A stretch of DNA of 58,376 nucleotides from Spirochaetaceae bacterium (GCA_007693485.1 REDM01000117.1:1-58376); one strand, 5' to 3'. Counted from the stretch's first letter, positions 44,964-53,985 are shown. Notes: a model not told the origin generated them from the letters alone. Translations and numbers: made by a program.

Positions 44964-46412
44964 CTACAGCGCCAGCAGCAGGTCGACGTCGGCGATCGCC
45001 GCGCTGAGGGCCTGCAGAAAGCGCGCCGCGGGCGCTCCGTCAACGGCGCGGTGGTCGATGGTGAGCGACAGCCCGATGGACGGGATGAACTCCACCTCGC
45101 TGCCCGTCTGTACCGGCTTGAGCTGTATCGACGACACACCGAGGATGGCGACCTGCGGGGGATTGAGCACCGGCGTGAAGTGTTCCACGCCCAGTCCGCC
45201 CAGGTTGGTAACCGTGAAGGTGCCCGGCGCGAGGTCGTCGGAACCGGCCGAGCCGGACTGACACGCCGCGGCGAGCCGCTTCGCTTCGACCGCCATGGCC
45301 CGGACGCTCAGCCGATCCGCGAAGCGGATGGTCGGCACCATCAGTCCCTTGGGCGTGTCGACGGCAAAGCCCAGATGAACGTGGGTGAAGGCGGTGAGGA
45401 CGGCCTCGCCCTTCTGGCCCTGCATGTGCGCGTTCATGAATTCGTGCATCGGCAGGGTGCGCGATACCGCATAATGCACCAGATCGTTGATTGTCACGCC
45501 GCGAAGTCCGAGCGCTTCATTGCTCTCCTTCAGCCGGGCACGCAACCGCTGCAGCGCGCGCGCGTCGGCGGATGCGTTGAGGGTGAGCTGCGCCGTGGTC
45601 TGCAGCGAGTTCAGCATTCGCTCGGCGATCACCTTACGCACGCCCCGGACCGGTGTTTCGGTGACCGGCCCCGGGAACGCGGGAAGGCCCGCCGAAGGTG
45701 AGCCCGCAGCTCCCGCACCGGCTCCAGGTGCGCCTGCCGTGGACGCTGCGGCGTCCGGACCGGCGGTGCCAAGGTCCTGCACGCGCACCCGCCCGCCGAT
45801 TCCGCTGCCTTCAGCGGGAACCGATGCACCGGCAGATTGTGCTGCCGCGGTGCGCGTGAGGGGTGCCCCTGACGCCAGCGCCGCTTCCACGTCGCGCTCG
45901 ATGATGCGCCCCCCGGGCCCGCTTCCGCTGAGGCCGCTCCATTCCACGCCGGCGTCTTCCGCGCGACGGCGTGCTCGCGGCGAAATGAAGCGCTCGCCCG
46001 CTTCGGGAGTAGTGGTGGTTTCGGCAGTTGATAGTGCCTTCTCCGGGTCGACGGCTTCGGTTGGCGATGTCGCTTGGGGTTCCGGTGCGGCCGGTTCGGC
46101 TTGAGCGGTTGGGCCACCGGATGCGGAGTCGCCGGCCGCGGATTCCGATTGCGACGGTGTATCAACGGTTTCCCCTGCTTCGCCGATGTAGGCAATCGGG
46201 GCAAGCACCGGTACTTCGTCGTCGGCCTGGTGAAGAATGCGCAGCAACACGCCGGCTGCAGGCGCCTCCACTTCAAAGGTGGCCTTGTCGGTCTCTACTT
46301 CGCAGAGAATCTCTCCCTGAGCGACCGTGTCTCCTTCCTGTTTTTTCCACCCAACGATCAGGCAGCTCTCTACGGACTGTCCCTGCCGCGGCATCAAGAC
46401 TTCTGTTGCCAT
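44964..46412 (-). CDS. 2-oxoacid dehydrogenase E2 (dihydrolipoamide acyltransferase)
   Basis: Core of the complex, 482 residues from the ATG at 46412 (upstream frame rejected; AGGAGG precedes this ATG). One lipoyl domain with Lys43 in ETDKATFE, a Ser/Ala/Pro/Glu-rich linker (about 85-135), a peripheral-subunit-binding domain (FISPRARRRAEDAG), a second Ala/Gly/Pro linker and the catalytic domain ending in TIDHRAVDGAPAARFL with catalytic His. Acyl specificity cannot be read directly. It begins 23 bp after the deoR-type gene, so it is probably under its control. Confidence 0.92.
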   Translation of the reverse strand: MATEVLMPRQGQSVESCLIVGWKKQEGDTVAQGEILCEVETDKATFEVEAPAAGVLLRILHQADDEVPVLAPIAYIGEAGETVDTPSQSESAAGDSASGGPTAQAEPAAPEPQATSPTEAVDPEKALSTAETTTTPEAGERFISPRARRRAEDAGVEWSGLSGSGPGGRIIERDVEAALASGAPLTRTAAAQSAGASVPAEGSGIGGRVRVQDLGTAGPDAAASTAGAPGAGAGAAGSPSAGLPAFPGPVTETPVRGVRKVIAERMLNSLQTTAQLTLNASADARALQRLRARLKESNEALGLRGVTINDLVHYAVSRTLPMHEFMNAHMQGQKGEAVLTAFTHVHLGFAVDTPKGLMVPTIRFADRLSVRAMAVEAKRLAAACQSGSAGSDDLAPGTFTVTNLGGLGVEHFTPVLNPPQVAILGVSSIQLKPVQTGSEVEFIPSIGLSLTIDHRAVDGAPAARFLQALSAAIADVDLLLAL

Positions 46413-46435
46413 GTGTTCCTCCTGGGGCGGGTCGC

Positions 46436-47191
46436 TCAGACGCGCGACACCGTGATAGTACGTTCTTCGAACGCGTCCACTGCCTCCTGAGGCAGGTCGC
46501 GATCGGTGATGATCTGTGATATATCCGACAGGCCCAGCACGGCCACAAAACCGCGACGGTCCCACTTGCTCGAATCCGCGACGGCGATCACCTGATCCGC
46601 CTGTGTTGCCATCTTGCGAACGATCTCAGCGCCTTCCACCAGGTGGGTGGAGAGGCCATGCTCGATGCTGAAGCCGTCGGTGCCCACAAAGGCCGTCTTC
46701 ACGTGAAACCGCTCCAGCTCGCTTGTGGCAATCGGGCCGACAAAGCTCTCCGTCTCCGGACGGAACGCTCCGCCCACAAGCGTAAGCGCGATCTGCGGGT
46801 TTGCCCGCGCGTACGGGATCAGGAGCGACGAGTTGGTCACAATGCTGATTGCCCGCTTGCCGAAGAGGTAGCGGGCGATGAGGGCGGTGGTGGTGCCCGC
46901 TTCGATCATGATTGCGTCGCCGTCGGACACCAGCTCTGCCGCTGCGCGCGCGATGCGATGCTTCTGGTCCACCGCGGCGCGCTGGCGCTCGGCCATCGCC
47001 GGGTGGAAGGCGGGCGCCGCTCCGCCCCAGGTGCGCACGATCATACCCTTCTCGGCAAGGCTGTTGAGCACCGAGCGAACGGTGACCGCAGAGATCCCCA
47101 ACGCGCCGCTCATTTGAGAGACCGAGCAGTTCGGGTCTTCAATAATGAGATCGATGAGCGCCTGTTCCCTTTCTGTGAGGCTTTGAATCAC
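46436..47191 (-). CDS. DeoR/GlpR family transcriptional regulator
   Basis: 251 residues: winged helix-turn-helix at about 18-58 (SVSQMSGALGISAVTVRSVLNSL) and a DeoR-type sensor domain with IEAGTTTALIARYL, TNSSLL and FVGTDGFSIEHGLST, which in this family binds sugar phosphates. GTG start at 47191 with TAAGGA upstream. The gene sits between fucU and the E2-E3-E1 genes. Two direct repeats overlapping its start codon suggest autoregulation. Confidence 0.93.
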   Translation of the reverse strand: MIQSLTEREQALIDLIIEDPNCSVSQMSGALGISAVTVRSVLNSLAEKGMIVRTWGGAAPAFHPAMAERQRAAVDQKHRIARAAAELVSDGDAIMIEAGTTTALIARYLFGKRAISIVTNSSLLIPYARANPQIALTLVGGAFRPETESFVGPIATSELERFHVKTAFVGTDGFSIEHGLSTHLVEGAEIVRKMATQADQVIAVADSSKWDRRGFVAVLGLSDISQIITDRDLPQEAVDAFEERTITVSRV

Positions 47192-47209
47192 TTACGAAAT
47201 CCTTACGAA
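47191..47209 (-). promoter_or_regulatory. Direct-repeat operator at the deoR-type gene start
   Basis: On the plus strand CTTACGAA occurs at 47191-47198 and again at 47202-47209, 11 bp apart, on the same helix face. They lie between the predicted transcription start (near 47212) and the start codon, where bound repressor would block transcription. DeoR-family proteins commonly bind direct repeats. Confidence 0.6.
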
Positions 47210-47218
47210 TTACTCACA

Positions 47219-47247
47219 CTTATACATCAAAACTTGGCGTAATGCAA
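47219..47247 (-). promoter_or_regulatory. Promoter of the deoR-type gene and probably of E2-E3-E1
   Basis: Minus strand: TTGCAT (47247-47242), 17-nt spacer, TATAAG (47224-47219). Confidence 0.7.
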
Positions 47248-47324
47248 GCAGTTTTCGGATAATCCTGCGAGATGGGCTGCGAAAATGGGTGGAATGGGGG
47301 GATGAGTCGGGGGCGACGACCAAT

Positions 47325-47350
47325 GCGGGACGACCGGCCGGCCGTCCCGC
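47325..47350 (-). terminator. GC-rich hairpin after fucU
   Basis: GCGGGACGGCC pairs with GGTCGTCCCGC (one G-T pair, 11-bp stem) just after the fucU stop on the minus strand. No U-run follows, so termination efficiency is doubtful, but it separates fucU from the deoR-type promoter. Confidence 0.5.
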
Positions 47351-47359
47351 GGGGAAGGA

Positions 47360-47791
47360 TTACGAGCGAATCACACCCTTCTTCAGAATGACGTTTGCGT
47401 AGAGGGCAGCCTCGCCGGTGGCGACAATCGCGTAGCACTTTTTTGCCTGTTCGTAGAAGGCAAATCGCTCCACGTGCTCAAAGCCGGAAAATGCGCTCTC
47501 GTGCGTGCGGCAGATCTTTTCGTAGGTTGCCCAGATCGGCGGCACGCCATCGGATGGATTGACCACCTGCATCAGGAAGGCAGCCTTGGGGACGAAGTCA
47601 TCGAGTGGGTAGAGTGACAGGATGGCATCGAGGATCTCGGGGACTCCGTGCCCGTCGAGGCGTACCAGACGCTGCGCGTAGGCGGCGGCCGGGAAGTTGC
47701 CGTCTCCAATGCAGAGCTCGTCGCCGTGCCCCATCTCCATGAGGATCTTCAGGAGCTCGGGACTCAATATCGCGGGAATGTTCTTCAGCAT
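47360..47791 (-). CDS. fucU: L-fucose mutarotase
   Basis: Interconverts alpha and beta anomers of L-fucose to feed the isomerase. 143 residues of the RbsD/FucU family: GHGDELCIGDGNFPA (His and Asp of the active site) near 22-36, RLDGHGVPEIL, and a C-terminal VATGEAALYANVILKKGV. AAGGAG precedes the ATG. Lies 71 bp downstream of fucI in the same direction. Confidence 0.93.
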   Translation of the reverse strand: MLKNIPAILSPELLKILMEMGHGDELCIGDGNFPAAAYAQRLVRLDGHGVPEILDAILSLYPLDDFVPKAAFLMQVVNPSDGVPPIWATYEKICRTHESAFSGFEHVERFAFYEQAKKCYAIVATGEAALYANVILKKGVIRS

Positions 47792-47815
47792 GTGTTACTC
47801 CTTATACTGTGTGAT

Positions 47816-47840
47816 GCCGGGACCCGATTCAGGTCCCGGC
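47816..47840 (-). other. Intercistronic hairpin between fucI and fucU
   Basis: A perfect 9-bp stem GCCGGGACC / GGTCCCGGC with a 7-nt loop. No T-run follows on the minus strand. Probably stabilises the fucI message or sets the fucI:fucU ratio. Confidence 0.55.
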
Positions 47841-47862
47841 GGGATCCGTTCTGTTCTGTCGT

Positions 47863-49677
47863 CTACGACCGGTAGAGCGGTCCGAAATTGGAACAGGCCC
47901 GGAAGTCCGACCCTTCCAGGTCCATGCCGAAGGCGTTCCAGCTGCTCGGCCGGAACACGTCGGACTCGGTTACGTTGTGCATGTATACCGGAATGCGCAG
48001 CATGGACGCCAGGGTGATCAGATCGGCGCCGTAGTGACCGTAGCTAATCGAGCCGTGGTTGGCGCCCCAGTTGAGCATTACCGTGTAGACGTCGCGGAAG
48101 CGCGCGTTATCCACCAGCCGCGGGACAAACCAGGTTGTCGGCCAGGTTGGGTTGGTTCGCGCGTCCAGCACGGAGTGCACGTCGGCAGGGATGTCGACCG
48201 CCCAGCCTTCGGCAATCTGCAGGGCGGGGCCCAGACCCGCCACCATGTTCAGGCGGCACATCGTCACCGGCATTTCTCCCCGGGTGAGGTAGTTGGAGGA
48301 GTAGCCCCCACCGGGGAAGTACTCGGTAGCCGACGGGCGCCACGAGGTGGCGTCCAGACAGGCGGCCGCTTCTTCGGGCTTGATCTGCCAGAACGGCTTC
48401 ATCGCGGGCTTGCCGCCGATCTCCTGGCGGCCCGATCCGTCGAGGGTAGCGGGGCCTGAGTTGATCAGATGAATAATGCCGTGCTCGGCCCGACCGGTGA
48501 GGGTGGTTCCGGTGACGCGCTTGACGGCATCCGGGCTCCAGTAGGTGCGCACATCGGCGAAGATCTGGGCGGAATTGTTCAGCAGGTGTCCGAAGAGCAT
48601 GGAGATCGCGTTCAGGTTGTCGTTCTCGGTGGCAACCATGAAGGGCTGGCGGATCCCGTTCCAGTCGAAGCTGGAGGTCAGTATCGCTTCAAGAAAATCT
48701 CCGTTGGGCATGAAGTCGGTCCACTGCCGCTGCCCCTGGAACCCCGAGGCGATCGCGTTGTGACCCAGGGCCTCTTCTTCAAATCCCAGCTCTGCGAGCC
48801 GGGGATTCCCGATCATGAGGTCGCGCGCGATCATGGTCATCTTCACCGAGGTTTCCCAGTCGGTGTCTTTCTTCTCGCGACTGCGCTGGATGGCTTTGGG
48901 ATTGAGATCCGGGCCCTCCTTACAGTTTGCCTTGGTCCAGGCGAGGGCGCGCTGGTACTCCTTGGGATCGTAGATGGTGTTCTGGATTCGTCGCAGAAAC
49001 TCCGACATGTCGACGTACTCGTTGCGCATACCGAGGTACTCCTTGTAGAAGCTCTCGGTCACGTAACAGCCGGCGATTCCCATGGACACGCTGCCCATGG
49101 CGAGATAGCTCTTTCCGCGCATGGTCGCCACGGCGAGTCCGGCGCGGGCGAAGCGGATGAGCTTTTCCGCGACATCCGACGGAATCGACCCGTCGTCGGA
49201 GTCCTGCACCTCTCGGCCGTAGATCCCGAAGGCGGGCAGGCCGCGCTGCGTATGGCCGGCGAGCGTCGCCGCCAGGTAGACCGCGCCGGGTCGCTCGGTA
49301 CCGTTAAACCCCCAGATTGCCTTGGGGATGAGGGGGGTCATGTCCATGGTTTCGGACCCGTAGCACCAGCACGGGGTCACGGTGATGGAGAGCCCAACGC
49401 ACTCGCGCTCGAACTTCTCCGCGCAGCGCGCTGCTTCGGCCACGCCACCGATGCAGGTGTCCGCGATAACGCACTTTACTTTGGTTCCGTCGGCGTGCCG
49501 CAGCTGTTTCTCGAGCAGCTTTGCGGTGCGCTTCGCCATCTCCATGGTCTGGCTCTCCAGACTCTCCCGAACGCCCTTTCGTCGTCCGTCGATGGTCGGT
49601 CGAATGCCGATCTTGGGAGTATTCCCGTAGAGCCGCTTGGTAGGCGGGTTCATCGTCAACGACTTGATATCTGCCAT
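47863..49677 (-). CDS. fucI: L-fucose isomerase
   Basis: Mn-dependent isomerisation of L-fucose to L-fuculose (also accepts D-arabinose in some bacteria). 604 residues, normal length. [20 protein letters not shown] at the N-terminus, [23 protein letters not shown] with metal-site acidic residues, and [15 protein letters not shown] at the C-terminus are typical. GGAGGAGA precedes the ATG. Transcribed from a near-consensus promoter with a LacI-type operator just after the start. No fuculokinase or fuculose-phosphate aldolase gene is in the window. Confidence 0.96.
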   Translation of the reverse strand: MADIKSLTMNPPTKRLYGNTPKIGIRPTIDGRRKGVRESLESQTMEMAKRTAKLLEKQLRHADGTKVKCVIADTCIGGVAEAARCAEKFERECVGLSITVTPCWCYGSETMDMTPLIPKAIWGFNGTERPGAVYLAATLAGHTQRGLPAFGIYGREVQDSDDGSIPSDVAEKLIRFARAGLAVATMRGKSYLAMGSVSMGIAGCYVTESFYKEYLGMRNEYVDMSEFLRRIQNTIYDPKEYQRALAWTKANCKEGPDLNPKAIQRSREKKDTDWETSVKMTMIARDLMIGNPRLAELGFEEEALGHNAIASGFQGQRQWTDFMPNGDFLEAILTSSFDWNGIRQPFMVATENDNLNAISMLFGHLLNNSAQIFADVRTYWSPDAVKRVTGTTLTGRAEHGIIHLINSGPATLDGSGRQEIGGKPAMKPFWQIKPEEAAACLDATSWRPSATEYFPGGGYSSNYLTRGEMPVTMCRLNMVAGLGPALQIAEGWAVDIPADVHSVLDARTNPTWPTTWFVPRLVDNARFRDVYTVMLNWGANHGSISYGHYGADLITLASMLRIPVYMHNVTESDVFRPSSWNAFGMDLEGSDFRACSNFGPLYRS

Positions 49678-49702
49678 GTCATCTCCTCCTGTGGCCGGGT
49701 CA

Positions 49703-49716
49703 TGTAATCGATTGCA
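49703..49716 (-). promoter_or_regulatory. LacI-type operator at fucI
   Basis: TGTAATCGATTGCA, a 14-bp palindrome with the central CG typical of LacI/GalR operators and one mismatched pair. It lies at about +4 to +17 of the fucI transcript, where bound repressor would block elongation. Confidence 0.65.
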
Positions 49717-49726
49717 TTAGGTGGCC

Positions 49727-49755
49727 ATTATACCCCCGCTCGGGCGCGCCGTCAA
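49727..49755 (-). promoter_or_regulatory. fucI promoter, near consensus
   Basis: Minus strand: TTGACG (49755-49750), 17-nt spacer, perfect TATAAT (49732-49727). Predicted start near 49720. One of the strongest promoters in the window, which fits tight repressor control. Confidence 0.85.
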
Positions 49756-49794
49756 AATAAACCGACTGTTCCAAAGCGTGTGCTTTTTTTGGCG

Positions 49795-50808
49795 TCACTC
49801 GCCATTCACCTGATGGAAGACCAGCCGGGTTGGCAACCGTTCAACGCGAGGCGGGCCGGACTCCTCACCCTGGGCACGCGCAGCAATTCGTTCCATCAGG
49901 AGCTCGGCTGCTCGACTGCCGATCTGCAGCACCGGCTGTGCGATGGTCAGGCCCGGGTGGCCGGTAACGTCGGAGAGCTCCATATCGTCAAAGCTTGCGA
50001 TGAACAGCCCCGGTGGGATGCGGTTTCGATGCTGCACCACATATCGTGTGGCCCCGATGTGCAGGAAGTAGTTTGAAATGAACACGCTCGCCGGCGGTCT
50101 CTTGAGTTCCATCAGCTCTTTCATCATCCGGTAGCCCGAGTCCACGTGGAAATCCCCGAGCCGAACGTGTGAGGGGTCAACTTCAATGCCAAACTCGGCG
50201 AGCGCCCGGGTGAAGCCTTCATACCGCTCACGAAACGGGGTCAGGCTCATGTCGCCACCAATGAAGCCAAAGTCGCTCTTGCCTCGCTTCAGCAGGTGAT
50301 GAATCGCCTTGTAGGTGCCGGTGGCGTTATCCACCAGTACCGCGTCGCAGTCAAAGCCGTCGGCGAGTCGATCGACGAGCACGGTGGGAAGTCCCGCACG
50401 GCTGAGGATCTTCAGGTGTTCACCGTTGGCGGTCGACGGCGCGATGATAACGCCGTCCACGCATTTTTCCATCAGCAGTTCGAGCCGTTCCACTTCCTCG
50501 TCGGCGCTCTCGTTTGAGTTACAGATGATCATGTTGTAGCCGTGACCGCGCAGGCTGTTCTCGACTCCCTGTGCAACGGTCATGAAGAAGTCGTTTGCGA
50601 TTTCCGGTGCAAGGAAGCCAACCGTAAAGGTGCGGTTGGATTTGAGGCTTCGGGCAATCGAGTTAACTTTGTAGTTGAGCTTCTCGATCACTTCGAGCAC
50701 ATGAGCGCGCGTCGTTTCTGAGATCCGTGCGTCGTTATTAATGACGCGCGAAACGGTTGCGGTCGACACGTCCGCAAGTTTTGCTACATCTTTGATGGTG
50801 ATTGCCAC
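49795..50808 (-). CDS. LacI family transcriptional regulator
   Basis: 337 residues: helix-turn-helix and hinge at the N-terminus (TIKDVAKLADVSTATVSRVIN, then YKVNSIARSLK), followed by a periplasmic-binding-protein-like effector domain. GTG start at 50808 with AGGGAG upstream. It sits immediately upstream of fucI with the matching operator in between, so it is probably the fucose (or fuculose) repressor. Confidence 0.92.
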   Translation of the reverse strand: MAITIKDVAKLADVSTATVSRVINNDARISETTRAHVLEVIEKLNYKVNSIARSLKSNRTFTVGFLAPEIANDFFMTVAQGVENSLRGHGYNMIICNSNESADEEVERLELLMEKCVDGVIIAPSTANGEHLKILSRAGLPTVLVDRLADGFDCDAVLVDNATGTYKAIHHLLKRGKSDFGFIGGDMSLTPFRERYEGFTRALAEFGIEVDPSHVRLGDFHVDSGYRMMKELMELKRPPASVFISNYFLHIGATRYVVQHRNRIPPGLFIASFDDMELSDVTGHPGLTIAQPVLQIGSRAAELLMERIAARAQGEESGPPRVERLPTRLVFHQVNGE

Positions 50809-50925
50809 GATTCGCTCCCTGGTGTGACCGATTCAGCCTCTCCAGTCTGTACCCAACCGGCAGGAACCGCAACAAAAAAACGCAATGAGACGCCGCATAC
50901 AAGCACAATTTTGGCACCACGGGGG

Positions 50926-51633
50926 TCAGAATCCGGCGCAGACCTCGCATCGGCGCGCTTCGAGAGCGAGACGGGCGGGGCACTCGAAGACTCCGGTTTC
51001 CCCACTGGTGAACGCCCGAAGCGCCTCCGCCTTGGATTCGCCAAGAAAGAGCACCACCGCGAGTCCGCTCGCCCGGATCATCCGGGGCGATACGGTAATG
51101 CGGCGTGGTGGCGGCTTTGGAGAATCATCCACCCGCAGGTAGCCGGCGTGTTCGCTCGCAAGCAGGTCGCTGCCGGGAAAGAGCGAGGCGACGTGCCCGT
51201 CTTCGCCGGCTCCCAGCGCGATTACATCAATCGCGAGTACCCCTTCGGTGTTGCGCGGAAGGTCAATTTCGCGCTCAAACCCCGCGAGACCCCAGTCGGT
51301 CCCATCGGGTTTGTAGGGGAAGGCGATGGCACGGGCGGTGCTCATCGCGCCGCGATTCCGCAGCGGCCCGGTGAGTTCACGCTCGATGACCGTCCAGTTG
51401 CGGTCTGGATCGTCGAGCGGCAGAACGCGCTCGTCGGCGGGGATTACGGTTACCACTTCCCACCGCACCGGCAGGGAACGAAGGTGGGTCAGAACGCCGG
51501 CGATCGAACGGCCGCCGGGAAGGGCAAGGCTCGCCCGACCGCGCTCTGCGATCGCCGCTGTCAACGACGCGGCGATCTCCTCGGCGGCGCGTCGCTCCGC
51601 CTCCCCGCGCGACGTAATCTCTGCAATGCTCAT
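50926..51633 (-). CDS. pgl: 6-phosphogluconolactonase
   Basis: Hydrolyses 6-phosphogluconolactone in the oxidative pentose phosphate pathway. 235 residues of the SOL/DevB type: LALPGGRSIAGVLTHL near 36-51, PADERVLP, DRNWTVIERELT and the signature IALGAGEDGHVASLFPG. No zwf or gnd in the window. It follows the sensor-kinase-like gene by 13 bp. Confidence 0.93.
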   Translation of the reverse strand: MSIAEITSRGEAERRAAEEIAASLTAAIAERGRASLALPGGRSIAGVLTHLRSLPVRWEVVTVIPADERVLPLDDPDRNWTVIERELTGPLRNRGAMSTARAIAFPYKPDGTDWGLAGFEREIDLPRNTEGVLAIDVIALGAGEDGHVASLFPGSDLLASEHAGYLRVDDSPKPPPRRITVSPRMIRASGLAVVLFLGESKAEALRAFTSGETGVFECPARLALEARRCEVCAGF

Positions 51634-51646
51634 CTGCTGCCCCCGT

Positions 51647-53470
51647 TTACGGTGTACTCTGGAAGGTCAGACGGTAACTCGCCCCGTCACGGTGAGTAAA
51701 CGTCCCGTCCATGCGCATTGCCATCGCCTCAACGATCCGCACTGCAAGTGCGTGCTCGGGGGCGCTCAGATGGTCACGGCCTCCGTGAGAGATGGTAATC
51801 CACGATTCGTCATTCTCGGAGCCGCCCACCAACTGAAGGTAGCGCACCTGTCCAAACCCGATGAGCACGGTGACAATCTGATCGAGCGCGACCGCCAGGG
51901 GAACGGCAACCTGGGCAGAAACCCGGGCGATCGACAGATCGATTTCTGCCGTCACCTCTTCCGGCGGTACGTTGAGGGCCTGGCAAACCTGGGGGAACTC
52001 CTGATTGAGAAACCCGTCCAGGTTGACCAGCGGGGGAGTGGTTCCTACGATCATGCCACGCATCACCGCTGAGACCGCGCGAACCTGCGCAATCACGGCC
52101 TCAAACTCCCGCTCTGCCGGCGTGCCCCGCAACCCTGCGGCGCGCATTGAAACGAGCCCCTCGATAACCTCGATGCAGGTTTTGGTTTGCTCGTGCATGT
52201 CCCGCAGCAGGTCATCCTGATCACGGACCCGCTCTCGCAGAAAGGTCTCAGACTGCTTTCGATCGGTGATGTCTTCCTGGAAGAACACGAAATCGCTCAC
52301 ATCGCCGGAGCCGCCAACAATGGGAAATACCTTCATCCACGACCAGTATGACTCTCCGTCCCCCCGCCACACGATCGTATCGCCTTCCCAGACCGTTTCT
52401 GACTTGATCGCCCGGGTGATTTCCTCGACCGTCTCCTCCTGCACGTAGTCCTGCATCAGCACAAACATGTTCTGCCCGATGAACTCTTCCGGGCGAAACC
52501 GGTTCAGCCGAAAAAAGTGGGGATTTGCATACACGACGATTCCATCGGGTTCCGTGATGCAGATTGCGGCCCGGCTCTGCTCGACGGCAATCGAGAGGCG
52601 TTGAAGCATCCGTTCCGCCCGCTTGCGCGGGGTGATATCGCGGATGATGCCCACGGTTCCGGTAAAGAAGCGACGCTGGATATCGGCGTGGTAATGTCCG
52701 GTCGCGGCAATCTCGCCAAAGGCGCTCACCGATCCAACCAGGTCGCCGCCGTTTCCCTTCGTGCGCAGCCGAACTTCAAGCCCCCGGGTTCGTCGCTCCC
52801 CGGTTCGTCGCTCGTCAAAAAGGCCTGGTGCGGACTGTGGGCCGGTGATGGTGCCGCGCATCCGCGAGAGCATCTGGTTGCGGCTGACGCGGGGAACCTC
52901 TTCGGGCACCAGCATTTCGCTGAAGTGTCGGCCGATCAGCTCTTCGGGCGCGTATCCGAGGGCGCGAACGGCTTCGTTCACGAAGAGAAAGTGGCCCGAA
53001 GGATCGATCTTGTAGACCACATCGGGAATCGCCTGAATGAGCTCTTCGTAGCGGTGTTCGCTGGAGCGGAGCATATCGCCGGCGGTCTCTTCGCGGTCGC
53101 GCTCGCGAAGGACCTTTCTGATCAGCGTCGGCAGCAGCGAAACGTATCTGCCCTCGTCGTCCCGGATCACAAACTCACACCCGGTCTCCATGTGGAGCGC
53201 GCAGACGGCGTCCTCCGAACCGGCTCGGGCAATGACCAGCGCCGGATTGTTCGGATAGCTGCGGATGAGGTCGATGGTGTTCGCGGCTGAATCGGCGAGC
53301 TCTATCAGAAATACGGTGCTGCGCTGCTCGGCCTCGTCCCGGGCAATGTGGGGGTGGGGCCAGTGGCGTTCGAGGTCGTAGGGGAGCGACCGCTGCTCGG
53401 CGCACGTGCGCAGGTCGTCGAGAATACCGGGATCCCGGGTAATCAGGAAAACGCTCAGTCGGTCCATCAT
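51647..53470 (-). CDS. Degenerate PAS-PAS sensor histidine-kinase-like protein with pseudo-receiver
   Basis: 607 residues, no membrane segment, so cytoplasmic. Order: receiver-like domain (1-120) whose phospho-acceptor Asp appears lost (FLIELAD), PAS 1 (about 143-275, EELIQAIPDVVYKID), PAS 2 (about 295-405, EQSRAAICITEPDG), a HisKA_2-like dimerisation segment (MHEQTKTCIEVIEGL) that keeps a His but not the HRVKNNLQ consensus, and an ATPase-like tail lacking recognisable N, G1 and G2 boxes. It may sense through PAS and signal without kinase activity. Its ATG overlaps the perR-like stop (ATGA). Confidence 0.75.
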   Translation of the reverse strand: MMDRLSVFLITRDPGILDDLRTCAEQRSLPYDLERHWPHPHIARDEAEQRSTVFLIELADSAANTIDLIRSYPNNPALVIARAGSEDAVCALHMETGCEFVIRDDEGRYVSLLPTLIRKVLRERDREETAGDMLRSSEHRYEELIQAIPDVVYKIDPSGHFLFVNEAVRALGYAPEELIGRHFSEMLVPEEVPRVSRNQMLSRMRGTITGPQSAPGLFDERRTGERRTRGLEVRLRTKGNGGDLVGSVSAFGEIAATGHYHADIQRRFFTGTVGIIRDITPRKRAERMLQRLSIAVEQSRAAICITEPDGIVVYANPHFFRLNRFRPEEFIGQNMFVLMQDYVQEETVEEITRAIKSETVWEGDTIVWRGDGESYWSWMKVFPIVGGSGDVSDFVFFQEDITDRKQSETFLRERVRDQDDLLRDMHEQTKTCIEVIEGLVSMRAAGLRGTPAEREFEAVIAQVRAVSAVMRGMIVGTTPPLVNLDGFLNQEFPQVCQALNVPPEEVTAEIDLSIARVSAQVAVPLAVALDQIVTVLIGFGQVRYLQLVGGSENDESWITISHGGRDHLSAPEHALAVRIVEAMAMRMDGTFTHRDGASYRLTFQSTP

Positions 53471-53967
53471 TCCGCCGGACTCGAACCGTCTCCACGGGCG
53501 TGATTGCCGCGTGTCAGGCAGTGTGGGCAGATCCCGTAGAGAATGAGCCCTGCCTCCGGGGAAAGCGAGAAGCCACTTCGTCCGGCCACCGCTTCGAGCA
53601 GGGCGTCGACACTCGGGTCGTAGACATCGATGATGGCGCCACAGTACCGGCAGACCACGTTCACGTGCGGCTCGGTCACAACGTCGTAGTGGGTGTGATC
53701 GTGATTGGCAATGTCCAGCCGGATGATGAGTCCGAGTTCCCGAAGCGTATCGACAGTGTTATACACGGTCGCTTGACTGATCATCGGAAAGGAGCGGGTG
53801 ACGCGTTGGTAGATCTCGGCAACCGTGGGGTGGCCGCCCGACTCCACCACCGCTCGGCAGATCGCCGCCCGTTGGGGGGTTTTGCGCTTGCCGGCCTGTT
53901 CCAGCTCGTCAAGGAAGCGCTGGACGGTTTGTTCATACCGCGCGGACGCGGGGGCGAGATTACTCAT
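53467..53967 (-). CDS. Fur-family regulator, PerR-like
   Basis: 166 residues: winged helix (KTPQRAAICRAVVESGGHPT, SQATVYNTVDTL), then the metal domain with NHDHTHYD, structural zinc pairs Cys106/Cys109 (CRYCG) and Cys147/Cys150 (CPHC). IIDVYDP has Asp at the place where PerR has Asp and Fur has Glu, supporting a peroxide sensor. Own promoter and AGGAG site. Divergent from flavodoxin and first of the unit perR-sensor-pgl. Confidence 0.85.
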   Translation of the reverse strand: MSNLAPASARYEQTVQRFLDELEQAGKRKTPQRAAICRAVVESGGHPTVAEIYQRVTRSFPMISQATVYNTVDTLRELGLIIRLDIANHDHTHYDVVTEPHVNVVCRYCGAIIDVYDPSVDALLEAVAGRSGFSLSPEAGLILYGICPHCLTRGNHARGDGSSPAE

Positions 53968-53985
53968 TCATTCTCCTTCACGGTT

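Noticed and set aside
43476-45701. A 741-codon open frame on the plus strand opposite E1, lpdA and E2
   Set aside because: It mirrors three clearly functional minus-strand genes, is extremely rich in Arg/Gly/His, and has no family motif. Long antisense frames are expected in high-GC DNA with third-position GC bias.
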